Origin: PALSA-911 sp963743035
GTDB lineage: Bacteria; Pseudomonadota; Alphaproteobacteria; Acetobacterales; Acetobacteraceae
Assembly: GCA_963743035.1 (NCBI GenBank)
Contig: CAVUOB010000017.1
Span: 1 to 64,000, forward strand
DNA: 64,000 nt
Direction: 5' to 3'
Position numbers and translations under genes: made by a program
In this document: in pieces, positions 7,465 through 16,035 of the stretch
Layout of the letters: each line of letters begins with the position of its first letter
Numbering within the stretch: the stretch's first letter is position 1
The notes under the pieces: model-generated
Databases searched by the model: none
Seen by the model: only the letters and a program-made list of their open reading frames with translations
What the model was told of the DNA's origin: nothing

Positions 7465-9423
7465 TCACCGGAACAGCAGGAATACGCTGACCAGCACAAC
7501 CACGCCGATCAGCATCGAGAAGGCATAGGCGGCCAGCGACCCGGTCTGCAGCTTCACCGCTTGCCGCGCGGAACCGACCGCCAGGCTGGCGACGCCGTTC
7601 GGCATGCCGTCGATGATGCGGGCATCACCGACCTGCCACAGCACGCGGGCAAGGCGTATCGCCGGCTGCACGAAGATCGCGTCGTACAGCTCGTCGAAAT
7701 ACCATTTGTTCAGCAGGAAGCGGTACACGCCGCCGAACATGCCGGCGAGCCTGGCCGGAATCCCGGGCGCGAGGATGTACATCACGAACGCCAGGGCGAT
7801 GCCGGCCACGCCCATCACCAGCGGCAGCGCCTCCACCCAGTGCGGCACATGCTCCAGCTCCGCGATGATGTCGTTGCCGGGGCGGTTGAAGATCGCGCCC
7901 TGCCAGAACTCGCGCCACTCCTCGCCGATGAACCAGCCGTTCAACGCCATGCCGCCAAAGATCGCGCCGACCGAGAGCAGAATCAGCGGTCCGATCATCA
8001 CGAACGGGCTTTCATGCACATGCGAGAGGACGTGGTGGTCGGCGCGGCTCTTGCCGTGGAAGGTCATGAACAGCAGGCGCCAGGAATAGAAGGCGGTCAG
8101 GAACGCCGCCGCCACCGTGCAGATGAAGGCATACATGCCGACACCGGAATGCGCGGCGTATGTGGCGGAGATGATCGCGTCCTTGGAATAGGACCCGGCC
8201 AGCGGCGGGATGCCGGCCAGCGCCAGGTTGCCGATCCACATCAGGATGCAGGTGGCCGGGATCAGCTTCGCCAGGCCGCCCATCTTGCGCATGTCCTGCT
8301 CGTCCGACATCGCGTGGATCACCGAGCCGGCGCAGAGGAACAGCAGCGCCTTGAAGAAGGCATGCGTGATCAGGTGGAAGATGGATGCCTGGTAGGCGCC
8401 GACGCCGGCGGCCGCGAACATGTAGCCCAGCTGGGAGCAGGTGGAATAGGCGATCACCCGCTTGATGTCGTTCTGCGCGCAGCCCACCGTGGCCGCGAAC
8501 AGCGCGGTGGAGGCGCCGATGACGGTAACAACGGCCAGCGTGGTCGGGGCGAACTCCAGCAGCGGCGACATCCGCGCCATCAGGAACACCCCGGCCGTCA
8601 CCATGGTCGCGGCATGGATCAGCGCGGAGACCGGCGTCGGGCCTTCCATCGCGTCCGGCAGCCAGACATGCAGGCCGATCTGCGCCGATTTACCGCAGGC
8701 ACCGATGAACAGCAGGATGCCGATCACCTCGAAGGCGCGGTAATCGCCGCCGAAGATATGGTACATGTCGCCCTGGTGCTGGGCGATGGAAGCGAAGATC
8801 GTGGAGAATTCGATCGAGCCGAATTTCACGAACACCAGCGCGACGCCCACGGCGAAGGCGACGTCGGCGATGCGGTTGACCAGGAACGCCTTGATTGCGG
8901 CCGCACAGGCGCTGGGGCGATCGTACCAGTAGCCGATCAGCAGATAGGAGCACAGCCCGACGCCTTCCCAGCCGAAGAACAGCTGCAGCAGGTTGTCGGC
9001 CGTCACCAGCATCAGCATGGAGAAGCTGAACAGGCTGAGATAGCTGAAGAAGCGATAGCGCGGATAGCTGTCGTGGCCCATGTAGCCGACGCTGTAGATA
9101 TGGATCAGCGTGGAGACGAAGGTGACCATCGCCACCATGACCGCCGACAGCGTGTCGTAGCGCAGCGCCCAGGTGACGTGGAACCGGCCGACATCGACCC
9201 AGGTGCCGAGCAGCAGCGTACCGGGATGGGCGGCGTCCATCGCCAAGGGGAAGAACGCCAGCGCGCCGCAGATCGCGGCGACGATCATGCACAGGATCGA
9301 CACCGCCTGCGCGGCGCGGTCGCCAATGGCGCGGCCCAGCAGGCCGGCGATCGACGCGCCCGCCAGCGGCGCCAGCACCGCGATGGCGTAGATGAACGGA
9401 GGGGCCTCGGAAGTTAGCGTCAT
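7465..9423 (-). CDS. nuoL: NADH-quinone oxidoreductase subunit L
   Basis: 652 residues, the usual length. It is the distal antiporter-like membrane subunit of complex I, with the long amphipathic lateral helix near the C-terminus. Family segments are clear: GYMGHDSYPRYRFFSYLSLF, LLIGYWYDRPSACAAAIKAF with the conserved lysine region, GLHVWLPDAMEGPTPVSALI, and ITHAFFKALLFLCAGSVIHA. The start ATG lies one base after the end of nuoJK, and the end overlaps the possible GTG start of nuoM, so translation is coupled. It helps couple quinone reduction to proton pumping in the cytoplasmic membrane. Confidence 0.97.
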   Translation of the reverse strand: MTLTSEAPPFIYAIAVLAPLAGASIAGLLGRAIGDRAAQAVSILCMIVAAICGALAFFPLAMDAAHPGTLLLGTWVDVGRFHVTWALRYDTLSAVMVAMVTFVSTLIHIYSVGYMGHDSYPRYRFFSYLSLFSFSMLMLVTADNLLQLFFGWEGVGLCSYLLIGYWYDRPSACAAAIKAFLVNRIADVAFAVGVALVFVKFGSIEFSTIFASIAQHQGDMYHIFGGDYRAFEVIGILLFIGACGKSAQIGLHVWLPDAMEGPTPVSALIHAATMVTAGVFLMARMSPLLEFAPTTLAVVTVIGASTALFAATVGCAQNDIKRVIAYSTCSQLGYMFAAAGVGAYQASIFHLITHAFFKALLFLCAGSVIHAMSDEQDMRKMGGLAKLIPATCILMWIGNLALAGIPPLAGSYSKDAIISATYAAHSGVGMYAFICTVAAAFLTAFYSWRLLFMTFHGKSRADHHVLSHVHESPFVMIGPLILLSVGAIFGGMALNGWFIGEEWREFWQGAIFNRPGNDIIAELEHVPHWVEALPLVMGVAGIALAFVMYILAPGIPARLAGMFGGVYRFLLNKWYFDELYDAIFVQPAIRLARVLWQVGDARIIDGMPNGVASLAVGSARQAVKLQTGSLAAYAFSMLIGVVVLVSVFLLFR

Positions 9424-9424
9424 T

Positions 9425-10474
9425 TCAGCCCTTCATCAGTGTCACGTCCTCGACCTCGATCGAGCCGCGATTGCGGAAATAGATCACCACGATGGCCAGG
9501 CCGATCGCCGCCTCGGCGGCGGCCACGGTCAGCACGAACATCGCCATCACCTGGCCGGCGAGATCGTTCAGCACCGAGGAGAAGGCGACGAGGTTCAGGT
9601 TGACCGCCAGCAGGATCAGCTCGATCGACATCATGATGACGATGACGTTCTTCCGGTTCAGGAAGATGCCGAAGATTCCGAGCACCAGCATGATGGCGCT
9701 GACGGTCAGGTAATGGCCAAGGCCGATGGTCAGCATTGCGCCCATGATCAGCGTGTCTCCCGGCATGTGATGCGCGCCCGCATGGCCGGGGGCGCCGTGA
9801 TGGCCGGCCTCCGCGTGTTCAGCTTCGGCCTCCGGCTCGACCACCTTCGGGCGATAGATCCCGAGCGTGCCGACGCCGGCGCCGATCGCCACGTCCACCA
9901 TTTCCAGCGTGTCTTCCACCCGCCGCTCGTTCTGCATGCGGATGATCTGATGGCGGGAGGTCTTGCGTTCGCGCAGCGTCAGCACGATCGCGCCGATCAT
10001 CGCCACCAGCAGCACCAGCCCCGCGGTCTGGAACAGGAAGATGTAGTCCGTATAGATCAGTCGTCCGAGGGCTGCGGTGTTGCTGACGCCGGCGGGCACG
10101 GTGGAAAGCCGGGTCGACATCGCCGCCGGGGCGAACTTCCAGCCACCGAGCACGAAGATCAGCTCGGCGAACAGCACCGTGACCACCGCCAGGCCGACCG
10201 GCAGATAGCGCTGGAAGCCTTCGCGCATGGCGACGAAGTCCACGTCCAGCATCATGACCACGAACAGGAACAGCACCGCGACCGCGCCCACGTAGACGAT
10301 GACCAGGATCATCGCCAGGAACTCGGCCCCCGCGATCAGAAACAGGGCTGCGGCGTTGAAGAAGGCCAGGATCAGGAACAGCACGGAGTGGACCGGATTG
10401 CGCGCGGTCACCACCATTGCGGCGGACACCAGCAGGATCGTGGCGAACACATAAAAGGCGATTGCGGCGATCAT
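9425..10474 (-). CDS. nuoJ/nuoK: NADH-quinone oxidoreductase subunits J and K in one reading frame
   Basis: 349 residues. Residues 1 to about 210 are NuoJ (AIAFYVFATILLVSAAMVVT; EFLAMILVIVYVGAVAVLFL). Residues from about 244 are a complete NuoK (TIGLGHYLTVSAIML; FLNRKNVIVIMMSIELILLA; AAAEAAIGLAIVVIYFRNRG, with the membrane glutamates). Between them is a linker of about 33 residues rich in Glu, Ala and His (VVEPEAEAEHAEAGHHGAPG, then HAGAHHMPGD). In most bacteria these are separate genes. A GGGAG site 11 bases before the ATG of MGAMLTIG, and a TGA in the +1 frame just before it, leave open that NuoK can start independently or that a one-base indel removed the nuoJ stop. The start overlaps the nuoI stop as ATGA. 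Confidence 0.88.
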   Translation of the reverse strand: MIAAIAFYVFATILLVSAAMVVTARNPVHSVLFLILAFFNAAALFLIAGAEFLAMILVIVYVGAVAVLFLFVVMMLDVDFVAMREGFQRYLPVGLAVVTVLFAELIFVLGGWKFAPAAMSTRLSTVPAGVSNTAALGRLIYTDYIFLFQTAGLVLLVAMIGAIVLTLRERKTSRHQIIRMQNERRVEDTLEMVDVAIGAGVGTLGIYRPKVVEPEAEAEHAEAGHHGAPGHAGAHHMPGDTLIMGAMLTIGLGHYLTVSAIMLVLGIFGIFLNRKNVIVIMMSIELILLAVNLNLVAFSSVLNDLAGQVMAMFVLTVAAAEAAIGLAIVVIYFRNRGSIEVEDVTLMKG

Positions 10475-10959
10475 CTGTAGGGCGCGTCCAGTTCGAGCCG
10501 GCGGGCCAGCTCCGGTTCCCACCGGTCGCCGTTCTCCAGCAGCTTGTCCTTGTTGTACATCAGCTCTTCGCGGGTCTCGGTGGCGAACTCGAAGTTCGGC
10601 CCTTCCACGATCGCGTCCACCGGGCAGGCTTCCTCGCAGAGGCCGCAATAGATGCACTTGGTCATGTCGATGTCGTAGCGCGTGGTGCGCCGCGATCCGT
10701 CCTCGCGCGGCTCGGCCTCGATAGTGATCGCCTGCGCCGGGCACACCGCCTCGCACAATTTGCAGGCGATGCAGCGTTCCTCGCCGTTGGGATAGCGGCG
10801 CAGCGCGTGCTCGCCCTTGAAGCGCGGACTGATCGGCCCCTTCTCGTACGGGTAGTTAATCGTCACCTTCGGGCGGAAGAAATATCTCAGCGTCAGCGCC
10901 ATGCCGGAGACCAGCTCTCCTAGCAGCATGCCGCGCGCGGTGCGGTCCAGGAATGCCAC
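10471..10959 (-). CDS. nuoI: NADH-quinone oxidoreductase subunit I (two 4Fe-4S ferredoxin-like)
   Basis: 162 residues, normal length. Two ferredoxin motifs bind clusters N6a and N6b: Cys63-x2-66-x2-69-x3-73 (CIACKLCEAVCP) and Cys102-x2-105-x2-108-x3-112 (CIYCGLCEEACP). It carries electrons from NuoG towards NuoB in the peripheral arm. The start is GTG at 10957-10959, preceded by AAGGAGCC at good spacing. An ATG would require losing the conserved N-terminal helix, so GTG is preferred. Confidence 0.96.
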   Translation of the reverse strand: MAFLDRTARGMLLGELVSGMALTLRYFFRPKVTINYPYEKGPISPRFKGEHALRRYPNGEERCIACKLCEAVCPAQAITIEAEPREDGSRRTTRYDIDMTKCIYCGLCEEACPVDAIVEGPNFEFATETREELMYNKDKLLENGDRWEPELARRLELDAPYR

Positions 10960-10987
10960 GGATCAGGCTCCTTGTTCGAAGAATGGT

Positions 10988-12025
10988 TCAGGCGCCATGG
11001 GGCAGCCAGCCGAAGGCCATCAGCACGCCGGCGGTCAGCACCAGCCAGAGTAGCGAGAATGGCAGAAATACCTTCCAGCCCAGGCGCATCAGCTGGTCGT
11101 AGCGGTAGCGCGGGAACGTGCCGCGGATCCAGATGAAGACAAACAGCAGGAAGCAGATCTTGGCGATGAACCAGATCGGGCCCGGAATCCAGGTGAATGG
11201 CGCGAACGGAAGCAGCGGCAGCCAGCCCCCCAGAAACAGGATCGAGGTCATCGCCGACATCAGGATCATGTTGGCGTATTCGCCGAGAAAGAACAGCGCG
11301 AACGACATCGAGCTGTATTCGACGAAGAAGCCGGCAACGATCTCGCTCTCGCCTTCCGGCAAGTCGAACGGCGAACAATTCGTCTCCGCCAGTGCCGAGA
11401 TGAAGAAGACGATGAACATGGGAAACAGAGGGATGCAGTACCAGGCCGGGATGAACCCGAACCAGTAATGGCCCTGCGCCTGGACCACATCCGTCAGGTT
11501 CAGGCTGCCGGCGCAGATCAGCACGGTGACGATGACAAAACCCATCGAAACCTCGTAGCTGACCATCTGCGCCGCCGAGCGCATGGCGCCGAGGAACGGG
11601 TATTTCGAGTTGCTGGCCCAGCCCGCGATGATGATGCCGTAGACGCCGAGCGAGCTGATCGCGAACAGATAGAGCACGCCCACATTGATGTCGGCGATCG
11701 CCCAGCCGTCGTTCACGGGGATGACCGCCCAGGCGACCATGGCCAGCGCGAAGGTCAGCATCGGCGCCAGCAGGAACAGCCCGCGATTGGCGCCGGAAGG
11801 GATGATCGTTTCCTTCATGATCATCTTCAGCGCGTCGGCGAAGGGCTGCATCAGCCCGAACGGTCCCACCACGTTGGGTCCGCGGCGCAGCTGGATGGCG
11901 GCGAGCACCTTGCGCTCGGCCAGGGTCAGGAAGGCGACGCCGATCAGCAGCGGCACCAGCAGCGCCAATGCCTGCGCAACAACGATGACCAGGTGCCCCA
12001 GGGGCGTAGCGAAGAAGGCCATCAT
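10988..12025 (-). CDS. nuoH: NADH-quinone oxidoreductase subunit H
   Basis: 345 residues with about eight membrane helices. It is the membrane subunit that forms the quinone cavity with NuoB and NuoD. Diagnostic segments are ERKVLAAIQLRRGPNVVGPF near the N-terminus, AETNCSPFDLPEGESEIVAG with its row of acidic residues, and YSSMSFALFFLGEYANMILM. Two adjacent ATG codons are possible starts (12025 or 12022). The gene starts four bases after the nuoG stop and belongs to the nuo transcription unit. Confidence 0.97.
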   Translation of the reverse strand: MMAFFATPLGHLVIVVAQALALLVPLLIGVAFLTLAERKVLAAIQLRRGPNVVGPFGLMQPFADALKMIMKETIIPSGANRGLFLLAPMLTFALAMVAWAVIPVNDGWAIADINVGVLYLFAISSLGVYGIIIAGWASNSKYPFLGAMRSAAQMVSYEVSMGFVIVTVLICAGSLNLTDVVQAQGHYWFGFIPAWYCIPLFPMFIVFFISALAETNCSPFDLPEGESEIVAGFFVEYSSMSFALFFLGEYANMILMSAMTSILFLGGWLPLLPFAPFTWIPGPIWFIAKICFLLFVFIWIRGTFPRYRYDQLMRLGWKVFLPFSLLWLVLTAGVLMAFGWLPHGA

Positions 12026-12029
12026 GATC

Positions 12030-14090
12030 TCACTCCGCCGCCAGTCTGGTCGCGGGCACGTAGGTGGCGCTGCATTCCGCCATGGTCGGGCTGGCCCGGC
12101 TGATCGGATCGGTCCGGTAGTAGTCGGCGATCGGGTCGACGAACGGCGCCTCGGTCATGGCACCGGGCGCGCGGCCCGGACCAGCTAGGTCGGTGCAGGG
12201 AAAACGCGGCAGGAAGTCGATCCGCGCGAACACCGGGTTCACGCTTTCCAGCCGCGCCCGCAGCGCGCCCAGGGTGTCATATGGCAGGGTCTTGCCGATC
12301 ACCGCACTGAAGGCCCGCAGGATGGTCCAGTCTTCGCGCGCATCGCCGGGCGCGAAGGTGGCGAGCGTACCGCGCTGCACCCTGCCCTCGGTGTTCACAT
12401 AGGTACCGTGCTTTTCGGTATAGGCCGCACCCGGCAGGATCACGTCCGCCCGCGCTGCGCCGGCATCGCCGTGGTGGCCCTGGTAGACGACGAAGGTGCC
12501 GGTGCCGATCCGCGCGGTGTCGAACTCGTCGGCCCCCAGCAGCCACAGCACATCCACGCCACCGCCCATCATTCCGGCCAGGTCTTTGCCGCCGGTGCCC
12601 GGCACGAAGCCGAGATCCAGCGCGCCGACCCGCGCGGCCGCGGTGTGCAACACGTTGAAGCCATGCCATTCGGCGCCGAGCGCACCGCAGCGCGCGGCCA
12701 GCGTCCAGGCCCCATCCAGCACCGCTGCGCCGTCCGGACGCGCCAGAGCACCCTGGCCGACGATGATCATCGGTTTGACCGCGGCTTTCAGCACCTCGGC
12801 GAACGGATGGTTGCCATCCAGCAGCGCCTTCAACACCGCCGGCCCGTCGCCCAGATGCTGGGTGCGATAGGTGAGATCGGAGGCCGTGCCGATCACGCCG
12901 ATCGGAATGTTCGCGGCGACGAAGCGCTTGCGAATGCGCGCATTCAGCAACGGCGCCTCGTGACGCGGGTTGGAGCCGATGATCAGGATCGCGTCCGCGT
13001 CCTCGATCCCGGCGATCCCGGTGTTGAACAGGTAGAAATCCCGTCGCGAGGGATCGAGCTTTTCACCCTTCTGCCGGCAGTCGAGGTTGATGGAGCCGAG
13101 CGCGCCCATCAGATCCTTCAGCGCCAGCATGCTCTCGGCGTCGCAGAGATCGCCGGCGATGGCGCCGATGCGGTCCCCGGCCACGCCCTTCAGCCGGGCG
13201 GCGATGGCGGCGAATGCCTCGTCCCAGCTCGCCGGGTGCAGCTTGCCGTCGCGCCGGACCCAGGGCTTGTCGAGCCGGCGACGACGCAGGCCATCGATGG
13301 CGAAGCGCGACTTGTCGCCGAGCCACTCCTCGTTCACGTCTTCATTGAGCCGCGGCAGGATGCGCAGAACCTCAGGGCCGCGGGTGTCGACGCGAATATT
13401 GGCGCCGACCGCGTCCAGCACATCGACGCTGTCGGTCTTCTTCAATTCCCAGGGCCGGGCGGTGAAGGCGTAGGGCTTGGAGGTCAGCGCGCCGACCGGA
13501 CAGATATCGATCAGGTTGCCGGACAGCTCCGAACCGAGGGCCTTTTCGACATAGGTGCCCACTTCCATCGTCTCGCCTCGGCCGGTGGCACCGAGATCGG
13601 GCACTCCGGCGATCTCGGTGGCGAAGCGGATGCAGCGCGTGCAGTGGATGCAGCGGGTCATCACGGTCTTGACCAGCGGGCCGAGTTCCTTGTCCTTCAC
13701 CGCGCGCTTGTTCTCGGCATAGCGCGAATGGTCCATGCCGTAGGCCACGGCCTGGTCCTGCAGGTCGCACTCGCCGCCCTGGTCGCAGATCGGGCAGTCC
13801 AGCGGATGGTTGATCAGCAGGAATTCCATGACGCCCCGGCGCGCCTTGCGCACCATCGGGCTGTCGGTGTGCACGACCATCCCGTCGGCCACCGGGAAGG
13901 CGCAGGAGGCATGCGGCTTGGGCGGCGCCTTCTCGATCTCCACCAGGCACATGCGGCAATTGCCGGCGACCGAGAGGCGTTCGTGATAGCAGAAGCGCGG
14001 TATCTCGACGCCGGCGGCCTCGCAGGCCTGGATCACGGCGGAGCCGTTCGGAACTTCGACCTCGATGCCGTCGACGGTGACTTTGGCCAT
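12030..14090 (-). CDS. nuoG: NADH-quinone oxidoreductase subunit G
   Basis: 686 residues, the usual length in alphaproteobacteria. N-terminal 2Fe-2S domain with Cys34, 45, 48 and 63. Next come the His/Cys 4Fe-4S site (HPLDCPICDQGGECDLQDQA) and the second 4Fe-4S site (TRCIHCTRCIRFATEIAG ... IDICPVGAL). A molybdopterin-oxidoreductase-like domain without catalytic role in complex I follows. It relays electrons from NuoF to NuoI. The C-terminal stretch after about residue 640 is weakly conserved, as usual. The large open frames on the opposite strand of this gene are shadows. Confidence 0.97.
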   Translation of the reverse strand: MAKVTVDGIEVEVPNGSAVIQACEAAGVEIPRFCYHERLSVAGNCRMCLVEIEKAPPKPHASCAFPVADGMVVHTDSPMVRKARRGVMEFLLINHPLDCPICDQGGECDLQDQAVAYGMDHSRYAENKRAVKDKELGPLVKTVMTRCIHCTRCIRFATEIAGVPDLGATGRGETMEVGTYVEKALGSELSGNLIDICPVGALTSKPYAFTARPWELKKTDSVDVLDAVGANIRVDTRGPEVLRILPRLNEDVNEEWLGDKSRFAIDGLRRRRLDKPWVRRDGKLHPASWDEAFAAIAARLKGVAGDRIGAIAGDLCDAESMLALKDLMGALGSINLDCRQKGEKLDPSRRDFYLFNTGIAGIEDADAILIIGSNPRHEAPLLNARIRKRFVAANIPIGVIGTASDLTYRTQHLGDGPAVLKALLDGNHPFAEVLKAAVKPMIIVGQGALARPDGAAVLDGAWTLAARCGALGAEWHGFNVLHTAAARVGALDLGFVPGTGGKDLAGMMGGGVDVLWLLGADEFDTARIGTGTFVVYQGHHGDAGAARADVILPGAAYTEKHGTYVNTEGRVQRGTLATFAPGDAREDWTILRAFSAVIGKTLPYDTLGALRARLESVNPVFARIDFLPRFPCTDLAGPGRAPGAMTEAPFVDPIADYYRTDPISRASPTMAECSATYVPATRLAAE

Positions 14091-14093
14091 GAC

Positions 14094-15396
14094 TTACTCC
14101 GCCGCCATTTGCGTGACCGGCGCCCGTCCGGCCTTGTAGGCGGCAATACGTTCCTCGATCACCGGACGGAAATGGCGGATCAGCCCCTGGATCGGCCAGG
14201 CAGCAGCATCGCCGAGCGCACAGATCGTGTGGCCCTCGACCTGCTTCGTGACCTGCTCCAGCGTGTCGATCTCGTCCAATTCGGCCCTACCCTGCACCAT
14301 GCGGTTCATCACCCGCATCATCCAGCCGGTGCCTTCCCGGCACGGCGTGCACTGGCCGCAGCTCTCATGCTTGTAGAATTGCGACAGCCGCGCGATCGCC
14401 TTGATCAGGTCGGTCGACTTGTCCATCACGATGACCGCGGCGGTGCCGAGGCCGCTTCGCGCGGCGCGCAGGCTGTCGAAATCCATCAGCATGTCGTCGC
14501 ACATCGCCTTCGGCAGCAGCGGCACCGAAGACCCGCCGGGGATCACCGCCAGCAGATTGTCCCAGCCGCCGCGCACGCCGCCAGCATAGCGGTCGATCAG
14601 CTCGCGCATGGGAATGCCGAGTTCCTCTTCCACGTTGCAGGGCTTGTTCACGTGGCCGGAGATGCAGAACACCTTGGTGCCGGTATTGCCGGGCCGTCCG
14701 AGACCGGAAAACCAGGCCGCGCCGCGGCGCAGGATGGTCGGCGCGACCGCGATCGAACTCGACATTGTTCACTGTGGTCGGGCAGCCGTACAGGCCTACC
14801 GCAGCGGGGAACGGCGGCTTCAGCCGCGGCATGCCCTTCTTGCCTTCCAGGCTTTCCAGCAGCGCGGTTTCCTCGCCGCAGATATAGGCACCCGCGCCGC
14901 GATGCAGGTAGCAGTCGAAATCATAACCGGAGCCGCAGGCGTTCTTGCCGATCAGCCCGGCCTCGTAGGCCTGGTCGATCGCCGCCTGAAGATGCAGCGC
15001 CTCGTTATAGAATTCGCCGCGGATGTAGATGTAGGCGGCGTTGGCGCCCATCGCGAAGGAGGCGATCAGGCAGCCCTCGATCAGCTTGTGCGGATCGTGG
15101 CGGATGATGTCGCGGTCCTTGCAGGTGCCGGGCTCCGACTCGTCGGCGTTGACCACGAGGTAATGCGGCCGGCCGTCCGAGGTCTTGGGCATGAAGGACC
15201 ATTTCAGGCCCGTGGGGAAACCCGCGCCGCCGCGGCCGCGCAGGCCGGAGGCCTTCATCTCGTCGACGATCGCGTCGCGCCCGCGCGCCAGGATCCCCGC
15301 CGTGCCGACCCAGTCGCCGCGCGCCCGCGCGCCCTTCAGGCCCCAGTCATGCAGGCCATACAGGTTGGTGAAGATGCGGTCCTTGTCATCGAGCAT
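14094..15396 (-). CDS. nuoF: NADH-quinone oxidoreductase subunit F, one frameshift
   Basis: The NADH- and FMN-binding subunit. The first frame (from 15396) carries the glycine-rich NADH/FMN site SGLRGRGGAGFPTGLKW, YLVVNADESEPGTCKDR, and ends within CPTTVNNVE. The second frame resumes exactly at SIAVAPTILRRGAAWF. It carries the 4Fe-4S N3 motif SCGQCTPCREGTGWM with the later cysteine in HTICALGDAAAWP. Deleting one of two adjacent A bases at 14756-14757 restores the frame, giving about 433 residues. Because the complex is essential for this operon and everything else is intact, a sequencing indel is the likely cause. Confidence 0.95.
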
Positions 15397-15400
15397 CGCA

Positions 15401-16033
15401 TCACTCTCCGCGAGCGGGAAATTCGAGCGTGGTCAGCGTCTGCGGACCGCCTTCGGGGGCGGACGCCTGACGGCCCTTGACCGAGCCGACCGGCGGCTGC
15501 GTGCCGCGCTTGAGCGCTTCCAGCAGTTCCACGGTCGAGGCCGCGTCCATGTCCTCGTAGAAATCATCGTTCACCTGCAGCACCGGCGCGTTGACGCAGG
15601 CGCCGACGCATTCGACCTCGGTCATGGTGAACAGCCCGTCGGCGCTGGTTTCGCCCCAGCCCTGGATGCCCGTGAACTTGCGGCAGGCGGCGACCACGTC
15701 GTCGGAACCGCGCAGCCAGCACGGCGTTGTCGTGCAGAGCTGCAGATGCCAGGTGCCGACCGGCCGGGTGTTGAACATGAAATAGAAGGTCGCGACCTCA
15801 TAGACGCGGATCGGCGCCATATCGAGCCGGCGCGCGATCTCGTCCATCGCCACGCGGGGGATCCAGGCGCTGCCGGTGATACGCTTCATCTGCCTCTGCG
15901 CGATATCCAGCAACGGCAGCACGCCACTGGCCTGCTTGCCGGGCGGATATTTCTTCAGATGCGTCGCGATCGCCGCGTCGCTTTCGGCGTCGAAGCTGAA
16001 TTCGGTCGGTTCAACGGGGTTGGTTTCAGTCAT
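15401..16033 (-). CDS. nuoE: NADH-quinone oxidoreductase subunit E (2Fe-2S)
   Basis: 210 residues, 24-kDa family. Thioredoxin-fold domain with the N1a 2Fe-2S ligands Cys100, Cys105, Cys142 and Cys146 (QLCTTTPC and VECVGACVNAP). An N-terminal helical segment contains GVLPLLDIAQRQ. It pairs with NuoF at the tip of the peripheral arm. The C-terminal tail after about residue 185 is Gly/Pro-rich and probably disordered. The gene lies between nuoD and nuoF with gaps of two and four bases. Confidence 0.96.
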   Translation of the reverse strand: MTETNPVEPTEFSFDAESDAAIATHLKKYPPGKQASGVLPLLDIAQRQMKRITGSAWIPRVAMDEIARRLDMAPIRVYEVATFYFMFNTRPVGTWHLQLCTTTPCWLRGSDDVVAACRKFTGIQGWGETSADGLFTMTEVECVGACVNAPVLQVNDDFYEDMDAASTVELLEALKRGTQPPVGSVKGRQASAPEGGPQTLTTLEFPARGE

Positions 16034-16035
16034 GA

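Noticed and set aside
7561..9417. Plus-strand open frame (618 codons) opposite nuoL
   Set aside because: Shadow of nuoL; composition is Asp/His/Arg/Gln-rich and unlike a real protein.
12408..15107. Long plus-strand open frame (899 codons) opposite nuoG and nuoF
   Set aside because: GC-rich antisense of well-supported nuo genes; low-complexity His/Arg/Gly composition and no domain.
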